In this document: positions 11,041-20,322 of the stretch, in pieces
Position numbering within the stretch: position 1 is the stretch's first letter
Layout of the letters: each line of letters begins with the position of its first letter
From: Gracilibacillus boraciitolerans JCM 21714
GTDB taxonomy: Bacteria; Bacillota; Bacilli; Bacillales; Amphibacillaceae
NCBI RefSeq assembly: GCF_000521485.1
Contig: NZ_BAVS01000001.1
Span: 372,001 to 436,000 of the forward strand
Direction: 5' to 3'
DNA length: 64,000 bases
Program-made: the position numbers and the translations under genes
The notes under the pieces: model-generated
Told to the model about the DNA's origin: nothing
Database searches by the model: none
What the model saw: the letters and a program-made list of their open reading frames with translations, nothing else

Positions 11041-11094
11041 GGAATGTAAGAATATCGTTGATTAATAAGAAAAATGATAAAAATACAGATAAAT

Positions 11095-11215
11095 AGACAA
11101 AGATTAACTTATGCAGCAATTATGAAACGGTATTAAGTTTCGGCTTGTCCGCTTCTCTTTCCACGGATACTTCTCAACAGTAAGTGAACAGTATCTTTCT
11201 TTTATTCAAACAACA
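11095..11215. other. Spacer segment of unknown type between recA and rny
   Basis: Part of the 370-base gap between rny and the recA stop. It is richer in G+C than its flanks, has no reading frame, and holds short stretches resembling the dispersed repeat at 4746-4837 (TCTTTCTTTTATTCA against TCTTCCTTTTATTCA; CGGCTTGT near a GCTTC). It may be a diverged repeat of another family or a leader structure; I cannot decide by eye. Confidence 0.3.
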
Positions 11216-11234
11216 TGGGCGTTCTCTAATGTAA

Positions 11235-11266
11235 TAAAGCTCCGTAACCTGTGGTTGCGGAGCTTA
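11235..11266 (-). terminator. Terminator of recA
   Basis: AAGCTCCG pairs with CGGAGCTT; on the minus strand the stem is followed by TATTACATT. It lies 5 bases after the recA stop. Confidence 0.7.
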
Positions 11267-11270
11267 GTTA

Positions 11271-12317
11271 TTATTCTTCGAGTATACTTTGAGGAACATC
11301 TTCGGTTTCATCTGTATTTTCAGTTACCTCGTCTAATTCATAGTGAGCACGAATCGCTAAATAAATTTCATCTGCCATTGCTGGATTTTCCTTAAGGAAT
11401 TGTTTGGCATTTTCTCGGCCTTGACCAAGTCTTTCCTCATTATAGGAATACCATGCACCACTTTTAAGTACAATATCCAAATCCGAACCAATATCCAGTA
11501 ATTCTCCTTGCCTAGAAATTCCTTCCCCCCCATACATGATATCTACTTCTGCTTGTTTAAATGGAGGCGCTACTTTGTTTTTAACCACTTTAATACGTGT
11601 TCGGTTTCCGACCATGTCATTTCCGATTTTTAAAGTTTCTGCACGTCTCACTTCCAAACGAATGGATGAATAAAATTTTAATGCTCGGCCCCCAGGAGTT
11701 GTTTCTGGACTACCAAACATGACACCTACTTTTTCACGAATTTGGTTAATGAAAATAGCTGTCGTCTTTGATTTATTAATAGCTCCAGAGAGTTTACGTA
11801 ATGCTTGTGACATTAATCGAGCTTGCAGACCCACATGGGCATCACCCATTTCGCCTTCAATCTCAGCCTTAGGTACTAGTGCTGCAACAGAATCAATAAC
11901 AACCATATCAACCGCACCACTTCGAACTAATGCTTCTGCTATTTCTAATGCTTGTTCACCAGTATCAGGCTGTGATAATAATAACTCGTCAACGTTTACA
12001 CCCAAATTTTTTGCATATACTGGATCTAAAGCATGTTCAGCATCAATAAAGGCTGCTTGTCCACCAGCTCTTTGTGCTTCTGCAATTGCATGAAGCGATA
12101 CAGTAGTTTTACCTGAAGATTCTGGACCATATATTTCAACAACTCTTCCTCTTGGATAACCGCCTACACCTAATGCCACATCAACTGCGATTGATCCACT
12201 GGAAACAGTGGCAATTTTTTGTAAGCCTTGTTCTCCTAATCTCATAATTGAACCTTTACCAAACTGTTTTTCAATTTGTTTTAACGCCATATCTAAGGCT
12301 TGTTGTCTATCGCTCAA
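11271..12317 (-). CDS. recA: Recombinase A
   Basis: Strand-exchange ATPase and LexA co-protease, 348 residues. Walker [10 protein letters not shown] is near residue 65, followed by the DNA-binding loops and an acidic tail ([16 protein letters not shown]). The ATG at 12317 follows GGAGG. Run 11525-11531 (7 C) turns the near-invariant DIMYGEGIS into [10 protein letters not shown], an extra Gly at a site that tolerates no length change in RecA families, so the insertion is suspect. A LexA box and a sigma-A-type promoter precede it. It follows pgsA-cinA, as in B. subtilis. Confidence 0.98.
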   Translation of the reverse strand: MSDRQQALDMALKQIEKQFGKGSIMRLGEQGLQKIATVSSGSIAVDVALGVGGYPRGRVVEIYGPESSGKTTVSLHAIAEAQRAGGQAAFIDAEHALDPVYAKNLGVNVDELLLSQPDTGEQALEIAEALVRSGAVDMVVIDSVAALVPKAEIEGEMGDAHVGLQARLMSQALRKLSGAINKSKTTAIFINQIREKVGVMFGSPETTPGGRALKFYSSIRLEVRRAETLKIGNDMVGNRTRIKVVKNKVAPPFKQAEVDIMYGGEGISRQGELLDIGSDLDIVLKSGAWYSYNEERLGQGRENAKQFLKENPAMADEIYLAIRAHYELDEVTENTDETEDVPQSILEE

Positions 12318-12347
12318 AATTATTCCTCCTTCATATTCCTAATACTA

Positions 12348-12375
12348 TCTTACAACCTTTCTGCTCGTTTCACAA
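12348..12375 (-). promoter_or_regulatory. Likely sigma-A promoter of recA
   Basis: Minus strand TTGTGA, a 16-17 base spacer, and TAAGAT, about 35 bases before the recA start. Each box has 4-5 matches to consensus. Confidence 0.5.
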
Positions 12376-12384
12376 GTAAAAAGT

Positions 12385-12398
12385 CGAATAAATGTTCC
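12385..12398. promoter_or_regulatory. LexA (DinR) operator of recA
   Basis: CGAATAAATGTTCC matches the Bacillus SOS operator CGAACnnnnGTTCG at 8 of 10 specified bases. It lies just upstream of the likely -35 of recA, where LexA would block transcription until the SOS response. Confidence 0.6.
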
Positions 12399-12445
12399 CT
12401 TGTTTTTCCTTAATTTACGTATGAAAATTGAAAAAAAGTCAGAGG

Positions 12446-12490
12446 AAAAGCACCTTTTCAATCCTTATGATAGGTGAAAAAATGCTTTTT
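12446..12490 (-). terminator. Probable terminator of cinA
   Basis: AAAAGCA...TGCTTTTT with an inner imperfect pairing (CCTTTTCA with TGAAAAA). It lies just downstream of the cinA stop, with T-rich sequence on the minus strand. Confidence 0.6.
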
Positions 12491-12511
12491 GCGCTGAATT
12501 ATTTATTCTTT

Positions 12512-13768
12512 TCATTCCCTTTTTAGTTGATAATACACCATTTCATAAGCCTTTTTAACGGCTCTATTTCTGACAGTCTTTCGATCACCATGAAATTGAA
12601 ATTTTTGTGTATTATAGCTGTTATCCTGATCACAAATAGAAATAAATACAGTGCCTTCCTCTTGATTTTCAAATTGACCTGGTCCAGCTACACCCGTAAA
12701 GCTAATTCCAATAGTAGACTGATAGGTTAATTTCACTTGTGATGACATTGCTTCTGCACATTCTTTACTTACTGTCCCGTGTGTTTCCAGTAGTTTTTCA
12801 TCAATATTTAAGGCTTTTGCTTTCGAAAAAGACTGATAGACAACCGCAGCACCATTAAAAACCTCAGATGCACCTTGATGATCTACAATACTTGCTGCGA
12901 AAGCTCCACCTGTAAGGCTTTCTGCACTAGCAATGGTTAATTGTTGTTCTTTTAGAAGATCGAATACTTTTTGTCCAATATTCACTTGATCATAGCCATA
13001 AAGATATTGACCAACTATAGCAGTAATTTTGTTTTCTAAACCATCAATTAATTTATCTGCTTCTCTCAAACTATTAGCTTTTGCGGTTAAGCGCAGTGCT
13101 ACTTCACCTTCTGAAGCTAATGGAGCAATGGTAGGATTTGTTTGATTCGAAATTAAAGATTGCAGTTCATGTTCCAGTTGTGATTCCCCCCCTATGCCGA
13201 TAAATCGCAGCATTCGCGAATGAATGACAGCATCAAGCTTTAATTTCCTGGTCAAATATGGAATCACTTCCTCCATCATAATTGCCTTCATCTCACGGGG
13301 GGGTACACCAGGCATAAAAATCCACAACGTATTATTATAGTCAACAATTATTCCTGGAGCAATTCCAACTGAATTTTTTAGTACCATTGCACCTTTAAAA
13401 GTATGTGATTGTTTTCGATTATTTGGAGTCATCGTCCGATTATTTTTTGCAGAAATTTGCTCCATCTTAATGATAGTGGCTTCATCTTCTATAATTTCCA
13501 GCCCCGACAATTTTTGAAATGCCTCCCGTGTTAAATCATCTTCAGTTGGACCAAGACCTCCCGTTATAAAAACAATGTCAGATCGTTTATCTGCGTCACT
13601 AAAAATAGTAGTAAGTCGATTTTTATTATCTCCTACTACAGTATGATAATAGACGGAAATCCCTTGTTCTGCTAAACATTCAGATATCCAGGTAGCATTG
13701 GTATTCACGATTTGGCCTAATAAAAGTTCCGTTCCAACAGATACTATTTCCGCTTTTATATCTTTCAT
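12512..13768 (-). CDS. cinA: CinA family protein (competence/damage-inducible; nicotinamide-nucleotide amidase-like)
   Basis: A 418-residue two-domain protein: an N-terminal molybdopterin-binding-like domain (VSVGTELLLGQIVNTNA, FITGGLGPTEDD) and a C-terminal CinA amidase domain (SAESLTGGAFAASIVDH, GVAGPG). The family deamidates NMN or cleaves ADP-ribose and is co-regulated with recA in competent bacteria. The ATG at 13768 overlaps the pgsA stop by one base, so the genes are translationally coupled. Run 13186-13192 inserts one Gly into IGIG-ESQLE; run 13297-13303 (7 G) encodes PP in GVPPREM and may carry an extra Pro. The frame is intact. Confidence 0.94.
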   Translation of the reverse strand: MKDIKAEIVSVGTELLLGQIVNTNATWISECLAEQGISVYYHTVVGDNKNRLTTIFSDADKRSDIVFITGGLGPTEDDLTREAFQKLSGLEIIEDEATIIKMEQISAKNNRTMTPNNRKQSHTFKGAMVLKNSVGIAPGIIVDYNNTLWIFMPGVPPREMKAIMMEEVIPYLTRKLKLDAVIHSRMLRFIGIGGESQLEHELQSLISNQTNPTIAPLASEGEVALRLTAKANSLREADKLIDGLENKITAIVGQYLYGYDQVNIGQKVFDLLKEQQLTIASAESLTGGAFAASIVDHQGASEVFNGAAVVYQSFSKAKALNIDEKLLETHGTVSKECAEAMSSQVKLTYQSTIGISFTGVAGPGQFENQEEGTVFISICDQDNSYNTQKFQFHGDRKTVRNRAVKKAYEMVYYQLKRE

Positions 13769-14347
13769 TATTTAGAAGCTCCCATCACATTCCAGTTTTT
13801 AACAAAGTATTCTACACCAGACACGATCGTAAGCACGAGCGCCGCATATAGTAAGATCATGTCAACAGGTATCCCGATTGCTGAAAATGGCACGTTATGT
13901 AACAACATTACGATGATCGCCAAAATTTGCAAAACAGTTTTTAATTTTCCCATTTGACCTGCAGCTAGAACAATACCTTCACCTGCAGCAACTAAACGTA
14001 GACCGGTAACTGCAAACTCACGACTGATAATAATAATGACCACCCATGCCGGAGCCATCTCTAACGCAATTAATAAAATAAATGCAGCAGAAACTAATAG
14101 CTTATCTGCCATTGGGTCAAGAAACTTACCAAGATTAGTTACAAGATTATACTTCCTTGCATAATATCCATCAAGCCAATCAGTAGCAGAAGCAACAGCG
14201 AAAATAATCATCGCGATCAAATGAGAAATCGGGATAGCCTGATCAGCGACCTGCCATGTTCCCCCATTCAAATGGATAGGATAATAATAAAATAAAAATA
14301 GGTATCAACATAATACGTGATATAGTAATTCGATTTGGTACATTCAT
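13768..14347 (-). CDS. pgsA: CDP-diacylglycerol--glycerol-3-phosphate 3-phosphatidyltransferase (frameshift near N-terminus)
   Basis: Integral membrane enzyme of phosphatidylglycerol synthesis. The CDP-alcohol phosphotransferase signature is seen as DWLDGYYARKYNLVTNLGKFLDPMADK. Restored from the ATG at 14347 (MNVPNRITISRIMLIPIFIL), the product has 192 residues, the family's length, with several membrane helices. Run 14261-14265 has five C where four are needed to join SYPFEWG with TWQVADQ; as it stands the first 29 residues are cut off. The gene is essential in B. subtilis, which argues that the break is an error. It is coupled to cinA. Confidence 0.93.
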
Positions 14348-14469
14348 TCCAATACACTCCCTCTTTCTAACAAACAAATTCTATTAATATTATTTTTATT
14401 CCCTTTACTCAAGCTACAAAACGTTTCCTAAATATAAATTTTAATCCAGATAAAAGTTTGTATATAAAC

Positions 14470-14500
14470 AAACCCTCTTCTATGAATAAAGAGGGGGTTA
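14470..14500 (-). terminator. Terminator of rodZ
   Basis: AACCCTCTT pairs with AAGAGGGTT except for two extra G in the run at 14492-14497. It is followed on the minus strand by TTTGTTTA, just after the rodZ stop. Confidence 0.7.
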
Positions 14501-14510
14501 TCTCTGATTA

Positions 14511-15410
14511 TTACTGTTTTACGATGGTAATCCACGCATCTTGAACGGCAGTTGGAGCTATTTCATCCGATAATGGCAACTCTTGGCCATTTATTGAAAT
14601 ACTTATATCTTGCGGCATCGCAAACCTTATATATAGCTCTTCTACTTCTGAAATATCTATTTCTGTTGGACTTTTATCAGTCGTTAAGGTCTCGTAATAC
14701 AATCGATTTCCACCTTGATTTTCCATTTGTATCCAGTTTTGACTTACTGTATTTAAGGTGATGGTTAATTTTTCTTCGGTTGTTGTTACGGTGTAATACG
14801 ATTGATTATTTTCATAACTGTCTAAGCTAATTTCAGTTGTCGGTTCAGAATCTTCAACATCTGCCTCTTCTCCATCTTTTCCAACTGCATTCTCATTTTC
14901 TGTTGGTTTTTCTTCTTCTTCCTGATTTGGATTTGACTCTTGATTTGGTGGTAACTGGACAGATTCTCCTGCTGTATCGTCACCATTATCTGCTGACGAG
15001 GGATCACTACCATTTCCAAAGTAATTTTGGTTAAATAACCAAACCAATACGATAATCCCAACGATTAGCAAAACAACAATCATACTTGGTAAAAACGAGA
15101 AAATAACTGGTGTATTTACAGCAGCTTTATTTTTCTTACTACTTTTCACCCGGGAGAGCGCAATGTTTTCCTCTTTTTCAAAAGGTAAATCATTTTTATA
15201 TTCTTCCATTAGTTCTTCCGCATCTAATCCAAGTGCATTTGCATATTCTTTAATAAAAGCCCGTACATAAAACGATCCGGGCATAACTTCGAATCGTTCA
15301 TTTTCAATGGCATCTAAATACCTAGCTTGTATCTTTGTAACTTTTTGAACTTCATCTAAAGATATATTTTTAAGTTCACGTTCTTGCTTTAATCTTTCTC
15401 CAATTCCCAT
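14511..15410 (-). CDS. rodZ: RodZ-like cell-shape protein (YmfM): HTH, membrane helix, DUF4115
   Basis: Bitopic protein with a cytosolic Cro/CI-like helix-turn-helix (residues 1-70: IGERLKQERELKNISLDEVQ, ARYLDAIENERF), one membrane helix near residues 100-118 (SMIVVLLIVGIIVLVWLF), a low-complexity acidic, Pro/Glu-rich extracellular linker, and a C-terminal DUF4115 beta domain. RodZ links MreB to the elongation machinery. I chose the ATG at 15410 (MGIGERL), which fits family N-termini; in-frame ATGs at 15428 and 15425 also exist. ymfK, normally beside it, is missing. Confidence 0.88.
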   Translation of the reverse strand: MGIGERLKQERELKNISLDEVQKVTKIQARYLDAIENERFEVMPGSFYVRAFIKEYANALGLDAEELMEEYKNDLPFEKEENIALSRVKSSKKNKAAVNTPVIFSFLPSMIVVLLIVGIIVLVWLFNQNYFGNGSDPSSADNGDDTAGESVQLPPNQESNPNQEEEEKPTENENAVGKDGEEADVEDSEPTTEISLDSYENNQSYYTVTTTEEKLTITLNTVSQNWIQMENQGGNRLYYETLTTDKSPTEIDISEVEELYIRFAMPQDISISINGQELPLSDEIAPTAVQDAWITIVKQ

Positions 15411-15637
15411 AGTAACACCATCCATCAATCAGTAATCTTTATTCTATTTAAACAAACAATCTTGTTGCTAATTTCTTCTATTATATATGACGTTTTATCA
15501 TTAGAATTTGTTTCATTTAAAATGACATATCCTTATCATATCTTAAAATATAACGAATGAAAAGTGAAATTATGTTAGAAAACAAGAAAAATTAAAAAAC
15601 AGCAATATAACTTTAACAAAAAGATAGAAGAAATGAT

Positions 15638-15679
15638 AAAACCCTATAAAACATAATTTGTTATGTTTTATAGGGTTTT
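15638..15679 (-). terminator. Terminator of ymfJ
   Basis: Perfect 19-base stem: AAAACCCTATAAAACATAA with TTATGTTTTATAGGGTTTT around a 4-base loop, 5 bases after the ymfJ stop. Confidence 0.8.
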
Positions 15680-15684
15680 AAATA

Positions 15685-15942
15685 CTATTTCGATGCTTCG
15701 TTTTGAACAAGTTTAACCATTATATTTGCAATGGCATGTTGTTCTTTTGCATCTGCCGCATTCCATAAGTCACGCAAGATTTGTTCTTGATCATTTTTAG
15801 CTTGAATTTCTGTTGATAAATAATCACCAATGTCATACGCAAGTTCAGAAATAGCTTGATTACTAATTCCATTACTTTGAGCTTCATTTAAACGGTCACC
15901 CAAAAAATCTTTCCATGACTCAAAATTATCAATAACAGACAT
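15685..15942 (-). CDS. ymfJ: DUF3243 family protein YmfJ
   Basis: An 85-residue soluble helical protein of unknown function, of the DUF3243 family (MSVIDNFESWKDFLGDRLNE, ending LVQNEASK). The ATG at 15942 is placed 7-8 bases from a strong AAAGGAGG; the frame is open further upstream to 16011 but without a ribosome site. The family is conserved next to ymfI and rodZ in spore formers. Confidence 0.88.
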   Translation of the reverse strand: MSVIDNFESWKDFLGDRLNEAQSNGISNQAISELAYDIGDYLSTEIQAKNDQEQILRDLWNAADAKEQHAIANIMVKLVQNEASK

Positions 15943-16028
15943 GTTCATTCCTCCTTTATCAGCATACATTACTATTTTTCGATAATTTCCTGAAAATATG
16001 CATGCAAACAAATAGCAGAATTAGTCAA

Positions 16029-16755
16029 TTAGCTCCAAGCACCATTTACGCGAATAATTTCGCCCTGAATATAGGAGGAATGATCACCACATAAAAATTG
16101 AACAGCATCTGCCACATCCTGAACAGTACCTGCACGCTGTAAAGGAATTTCTTGAACAAGCTCATTTTTTTCATCATCAGTTAACATATTATTCATTTTG
16201 GTATCAATAAATCCGGGACTTACCCCATTGACATAAATATTACTTGGCCCCAGCTCCTTAGCTAAAGATTTAATGAAGACATGCTGGCCACCTTTAACGG
16301 TAGAGTATGCAACCTCACAACTAGCTCCAATTTCACCCCCAGATAGAAGTGATCATTACGATTTTGCCAATACGCTGGTGTAACATATCTGGTATAAGAT
16401 GCTGCACTATTTTCCATGGGGGGGCTTTCAAGTGTAGATGCAGCATATTATCCATTTGCTGATCAGTCATATCTTGAAATAATCCAAAATAAGTGAATCC
16501 ACTGGTGAAAATAAAATGATCTAATTGTCTTGGTAGTAACTTAAGAAATTGATCAAGACCTTCTTTAACAGATAAATCAGCTTGAATAATATCCAGTATT
16601 TGTTCTTTCGGAACTTTACTGATAATTTCATCTATTGCTGACCTGTTATGATGGTAATGTAATACCAATAAATGGCCCTGATTAGCAAATTGCATTGCGA
16701 TTTCCTTACCTATATCTCCACTTGCACCTGTTATTAAGGTTCTATGTGTCATCAT
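16029..16755 (-). CDS. ymfI: SDR-family oxidoreductase YmfI (frameshifted)
   Basis: Short-chain dehydrogenase/reductase, about 241 residues when restored. The Rossmann motif is TGASGDIG (near residue 9); the catalytic triad is Ser in ITSIWG, then YSTVK; the C-terminus (QGEIIRVNGAWS) resembles FabG-like enzymes. Run 16336-16340 has five C where four restore IWGEIGASCEVAYSTVK, so the triad is split across the break. Run 16418-16424 (7 G) adds a Pro in LKAP-WKIVQHL. The start is at 16755 or one codon later, after AGAGG. Substrate unknown. Confidence 0.9.
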
Positions 16756-16768
16756 TTACCTCTACTCT

Positions 16769-18051
16769 CTACTCATTAGTAACGAAGCAAGTGGAAAGTT
16801 GTTGCTCTGTAATCCAAGTTTTTGAAAATTCTTTGATTTCTTCGTATGTCAACTGTTCTAACCATTGCACACTTTCAAAGAAATCAATCCCTAAAAGCTG
16901 ATAATGTGTATATTGATTCGCAATAAACTCAAGAGAATTCATAGCTCGTAACAATTGGCCAATTTTTTACGTTTTATACGCAGAAAACTTTCTTGATCAA
17001 TTGGTGATGATTGAATGTTTAACAATTCTTCCTTAACCTGTTGAGCTAACTTCTGTGGATCCTTTGTGTTACCGCCAATGATACTAAAACCAAAATCACG
17101 TTCTAAATTTGATTCACAACTGAAGGACTGATCAATGAGTCCGAGCTCATAAAGTCTTTCATATGCGACACCACTTCTTGAAAATAGATGATCCGTAACA
17201 ATGTCCATCATCCATTCTTTTAACATAAATTCTTTAGGGTCTTTTGGAATATCTGTCTCCTTGACTCCGATTAATGCTTTAGGAACAGATACCGGCATTT
17301 TAATTGTTAATTCTTTTTCAGCAACATCTTTAGGTTCATCTGGAAAGCTTCTTATGATTGGATTAGGTGCTTCGAATTGTTTTTGCTCTTGATTCTCTTT
17401 TATAAATGCCATAGTTTCTTCTGGATCAACATTTCCCGCCACAAATAATACCATATTACTTGGATGGTAAAAGGTATGGTAACAGATGTATAAGTCATCT
17501 TTTGAAATCTCATCAATCGATTCAACAGTTCCAGCAATATCAATTTGAACTGGATGATGATGATACAGACTTTTTATGGTGCCAAAGAAGGCTCGCCAAT
17601 CTGGCTGATCATCATACATACGAATCTCCTGAGCAATAATTCCTTTTTCTTTCTCAACTGATTGTTCAGAAAAGTATGGATCTTGCACGAAATCGATCAA
17701 CGTTTTTAAACTTTCTCTGATTTTTGAGGTTGCAGAGAACAGATATGCTGTTTTGGTGAAAGAAGTAAAAGCATTGGCAGAAGCGCCTAGTTTTGAGAAG
17801 TCCTGAAAGACATCTCGATCCTCTTTTTCAAATAGTTTATGTTCTAAGAAATGAGCAATTCCGTCTGGAACAGTCTGTAATGCCTCTTCATTAAGCGGTA
17901 CAAAGCTTTGATCAATCGAACCATAATTTGTAGTAAAGATGGCAAATGTTTTGGCCATTTCCCGTTTCGGTAAAATAAAAACACGTAATCCATTTGACAG
18001 TGTATCTGAATATATACTTTCCTCTATTTGTTGGTAATGATTATGCTTCAT
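16769..18051 (-). CDS. ymfH: M16 family peptidase YmfH (frameshifted)
   Basis: Insulinase-family zinc peptidase, 427 residues when restored. The inverted zinc motif HxxEH is seen as HFLEH near residue 69, with the downstream Glu in the EKGIIAQEIRMY segment, so this is the catalytic partner of the YmfF/YmfH pair. The frame breaks at 16963-16968, where six T stand in place of seven; restoring one base yields KRKKIGQLLRAMNSLEFIANQ. The ATG at 18051 overlaps ymfF by 11 bases. Co-occurring M16 pairs of this sort work on short peptides; the role here is not known. Confidence 0.92.
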
Positions 18052-19326
18052 TTTGTGTGACCTCCTTACTAGTCAATAAATAAATCGTATCAAGTTGTAC
18101 TTGATTGGCTACTTTGACAACTTCTTCTTTTGATACTTGTTTTATATTTTCCAGTAATTGATTGGGCGACAGTTGCGAATGTGCTAATATACTTTGATAA
18201 TGCAGTTCAATCATTCCTTGTGGATTATCTAATGTTTCGCGTAATTGATTAATTGTCATTTCTTTTGTTTCCTTCAACTCGCTATCGCTAAATTTACCTT
18301 CACGCATTTGATCCATTTGCTCTAAAATAATCTCTTTTGCTTTCTGATATTGATCAGGACCAATTCCACTAAAGACAAACATAAGACCCTTATGACTTTC
18401 AATTCTGGATGCGGCATAATAAGCTAGACTATGCTTCTCTCTTACATTCATAAATAATTTAGAGCTAGGAAACCCTCCATACAATCCATTAAACACGTGG
18501 AGGGCGGCATACTCAGGATCATCGTAAGTTATATTAGTTCGATAGCCAAAATGCAGTTTCGCTTGATTGATGTCATCTTCTTCTACAATAGTTTGTTCTT
18601 CTGGTTCCACTTTAGCTATTTCTTTTTGATTGATGACTGCTTTCTATTACTTTTCACTAGATCCGTTACTTTTTTCTCTACATTCAAATCATTAATATCA
18701 CCTAAGACAAATACATCTAAATGATCATTTTTCAGTATTTCTTCATAATACGCATATAAGTTTTCTGCAGTGATCGCTTCCAAATCTTCTTCATACCCAT
18801 GAACACGTAAGCGATATGCTTCATCTTTACACATTTCTTCAATCAACCTGTTATTCGCAAAGTTCATTTTATCTTCTTTTAATGCTTCTATTTTATTTTT
18901 TAACGTTTGTTTCTCACGTTCTACAATTGTAGGATCGAATGACTGCTTGACAACTTTTGGTTGATAAATCACTTCTTTTAAGAAAGAAATTCCTTTATCT
19001 AACAGATCTTGCGAACCTGCAATATATTGTTCATTAGGTAATTCTAATCGAATCGTCAAAATATGATTTTCGCCTTTTTTACTGCTATCAATTGCCAGTA
19101 CGGTGCCATATAGTTCATCCAGGTGTTGTCTCAGTTTAATTGCAGTTGGGAAATTTTTAGTTCCTTGTTGCAGAACATATGGCAATAGTGCTCTTTTTGT
19201 AACATTCTCTCTTGTCAGCTTCGCCATAAATTTCAACGATAAATGAATTGTTTTAAATTTTTTGGTATGTATAAAATGAACATCATAACCATCTTGCTGA
19301 ATAATTCGATCTAATGTTTCTGACAT
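18041..19326 (-). CDS. ymfF: M16 family peptidase-like protein YmfF (frameshifted)
   Basis: Partner of YmfH, about 428 residues when restored. It has the M16 fold but lacks an HxxEH motif, so it is probably the non-catalytic subunit. The C-terminal half includes SLAYYAASRIESHKGLMFVF, typical of the M16 inactive domain. The frame breaks at 18623-18627 (five T where six give SSIKKEIAKVEPEEQ). I chose the ATG at 19326, with AAAGGAG 8 bases ahead, over a GTG two codons earlier. Confidence 0.9.
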
Positions 19327-19458
19327 AACCACTACTCCTTTTATATAATTCGTTATCTACTTATATTCTATCAATAAAACTAGAATATTATGCTCGTTAA
19401 CAAAAACTGAAACCAAATACGACTTTCTACGTTAAGAAAGAGATAGCAATAGTCATTT

Positions 19459-19494
19459 TTAAAAAGATCTGGTGTTTGACCAGATCTTTTTTAC
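19459..19494 (-). terminator. Terminator of ymfC
   Basis: AGATCTGG and CCAGATCT pair around a TCAAACA loop (minus strand) and are followed by TTTTT, 8 bases after the ymfC stop. Confidence 0.85.
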
Positions 19495-19501
19495 AAAGCT
19501 A

Positions 19502-20224
19502 TTATAATCTTTTTCTCAATACATAAAAACTAAAAACATCTGACCTGAAAAAATTAGCCGAATATAGGACTGGTTCATGATCCTTTGTATAATGCATCTG
19601 ACGCAACAATAACAACGCCTGATCAGGTTCACAATTTAATATTGGTGATATTCGTTCATGATAACCAATAGGCTCAATATATGCAACTGCATAGTCGATC
19701 TCTTTATTTGAATATGTTTTCAGCGCCTCAAATATCGATTCCTGACTATGAATGATCTCTAATGGCATGAGCCTGTGATCTACACGATCAATACAATACA
19801 CCACAGGTTCCGCGTCTGCTGTTCTCACGCGCTCCATCTGTGCAAATTGTTCAATTTCCAAGGGATCAAAACGATTCTTATCTTCATCTGTTGGTTCTGA
19901 AATCTCAGCTGATATATATTGGACACCAGGTACTTTTCCTGACTGCCGAATCATTTCTGTAACACTGCCTAACTGTTCAATACCTGAAGATAGTATTGGT
20001 TTAGCATGAACAAAAACACCAACACCCGGTCTTCGAAGTAGTATTTTCTCGTCTTCCAGTATCATGAAGGCGTCGTTAATCTCTTTTCTAGAAACGTCTA
20101 ACTCTTTAGCTAATTCATATTCTGTTGGTAATTTCTCTTTCTCTTTATAATAGCCATTCTCTATTAAGTTTTTAATTTGTTGAACAACAGAAACTGCTGA
20201 GTCATTATTTAAATTAGATCGCAT
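19502..20224 (-). CDS. ymfC: GntR/HutC family transcription regulator YmfC
   Basis: A 240-residue regulator: N-terminal winged helix (LPTEYELAKELDVSRKEINDAF, residues 32-53) and a C-terminal UTRA ligand domain from about residue 75. It is placed between spoIIIE and the ymfF/ymfH pair, as in B. subtilis; its targets and ligand are unknown. The ATG at 20224 is preceded by a run of eight G (20231-20238), which would normally be a short G-rich ribosome site. Confidence 0.9.
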   Translation of the reverse strand: MRSNLNNDSAVSVVQQIKNLIENGYYKEKEKLPTEYELAKELDVSRKEINDAFMILEDEKILLRRPGVGVFVHAKPILSSGIEQLGSVTEMIRQSGKVPGVQYISAEISEPTDEDKNRFDPLEIEQFAQMERVRTADAEPVVYCIDRVDHRLMPLEIIHSQESIFEALKTYSNKEIDYAVAYIEPIGYHERISPILNCEPDQALLLLRQMHYTKDHEPVLYSANFFRSDVFSFYVLRKRL

Positions 20225-20322
20225 AATTTTCCCCCCCCAACCAATCTATATTCAATAAGAGTTTATTATTTACAAACAAATATAACACTTTTATTTCGAA
20301 TAATAAAGAATCTTTTATCAAT

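Noticed and set aside
11719-12093. 124-codon reading frame on the plus strand inside recA
   Set aside because: Antisense shadow of a strongly conserved gene; Ser/Ala-rich composition from reversed codons.
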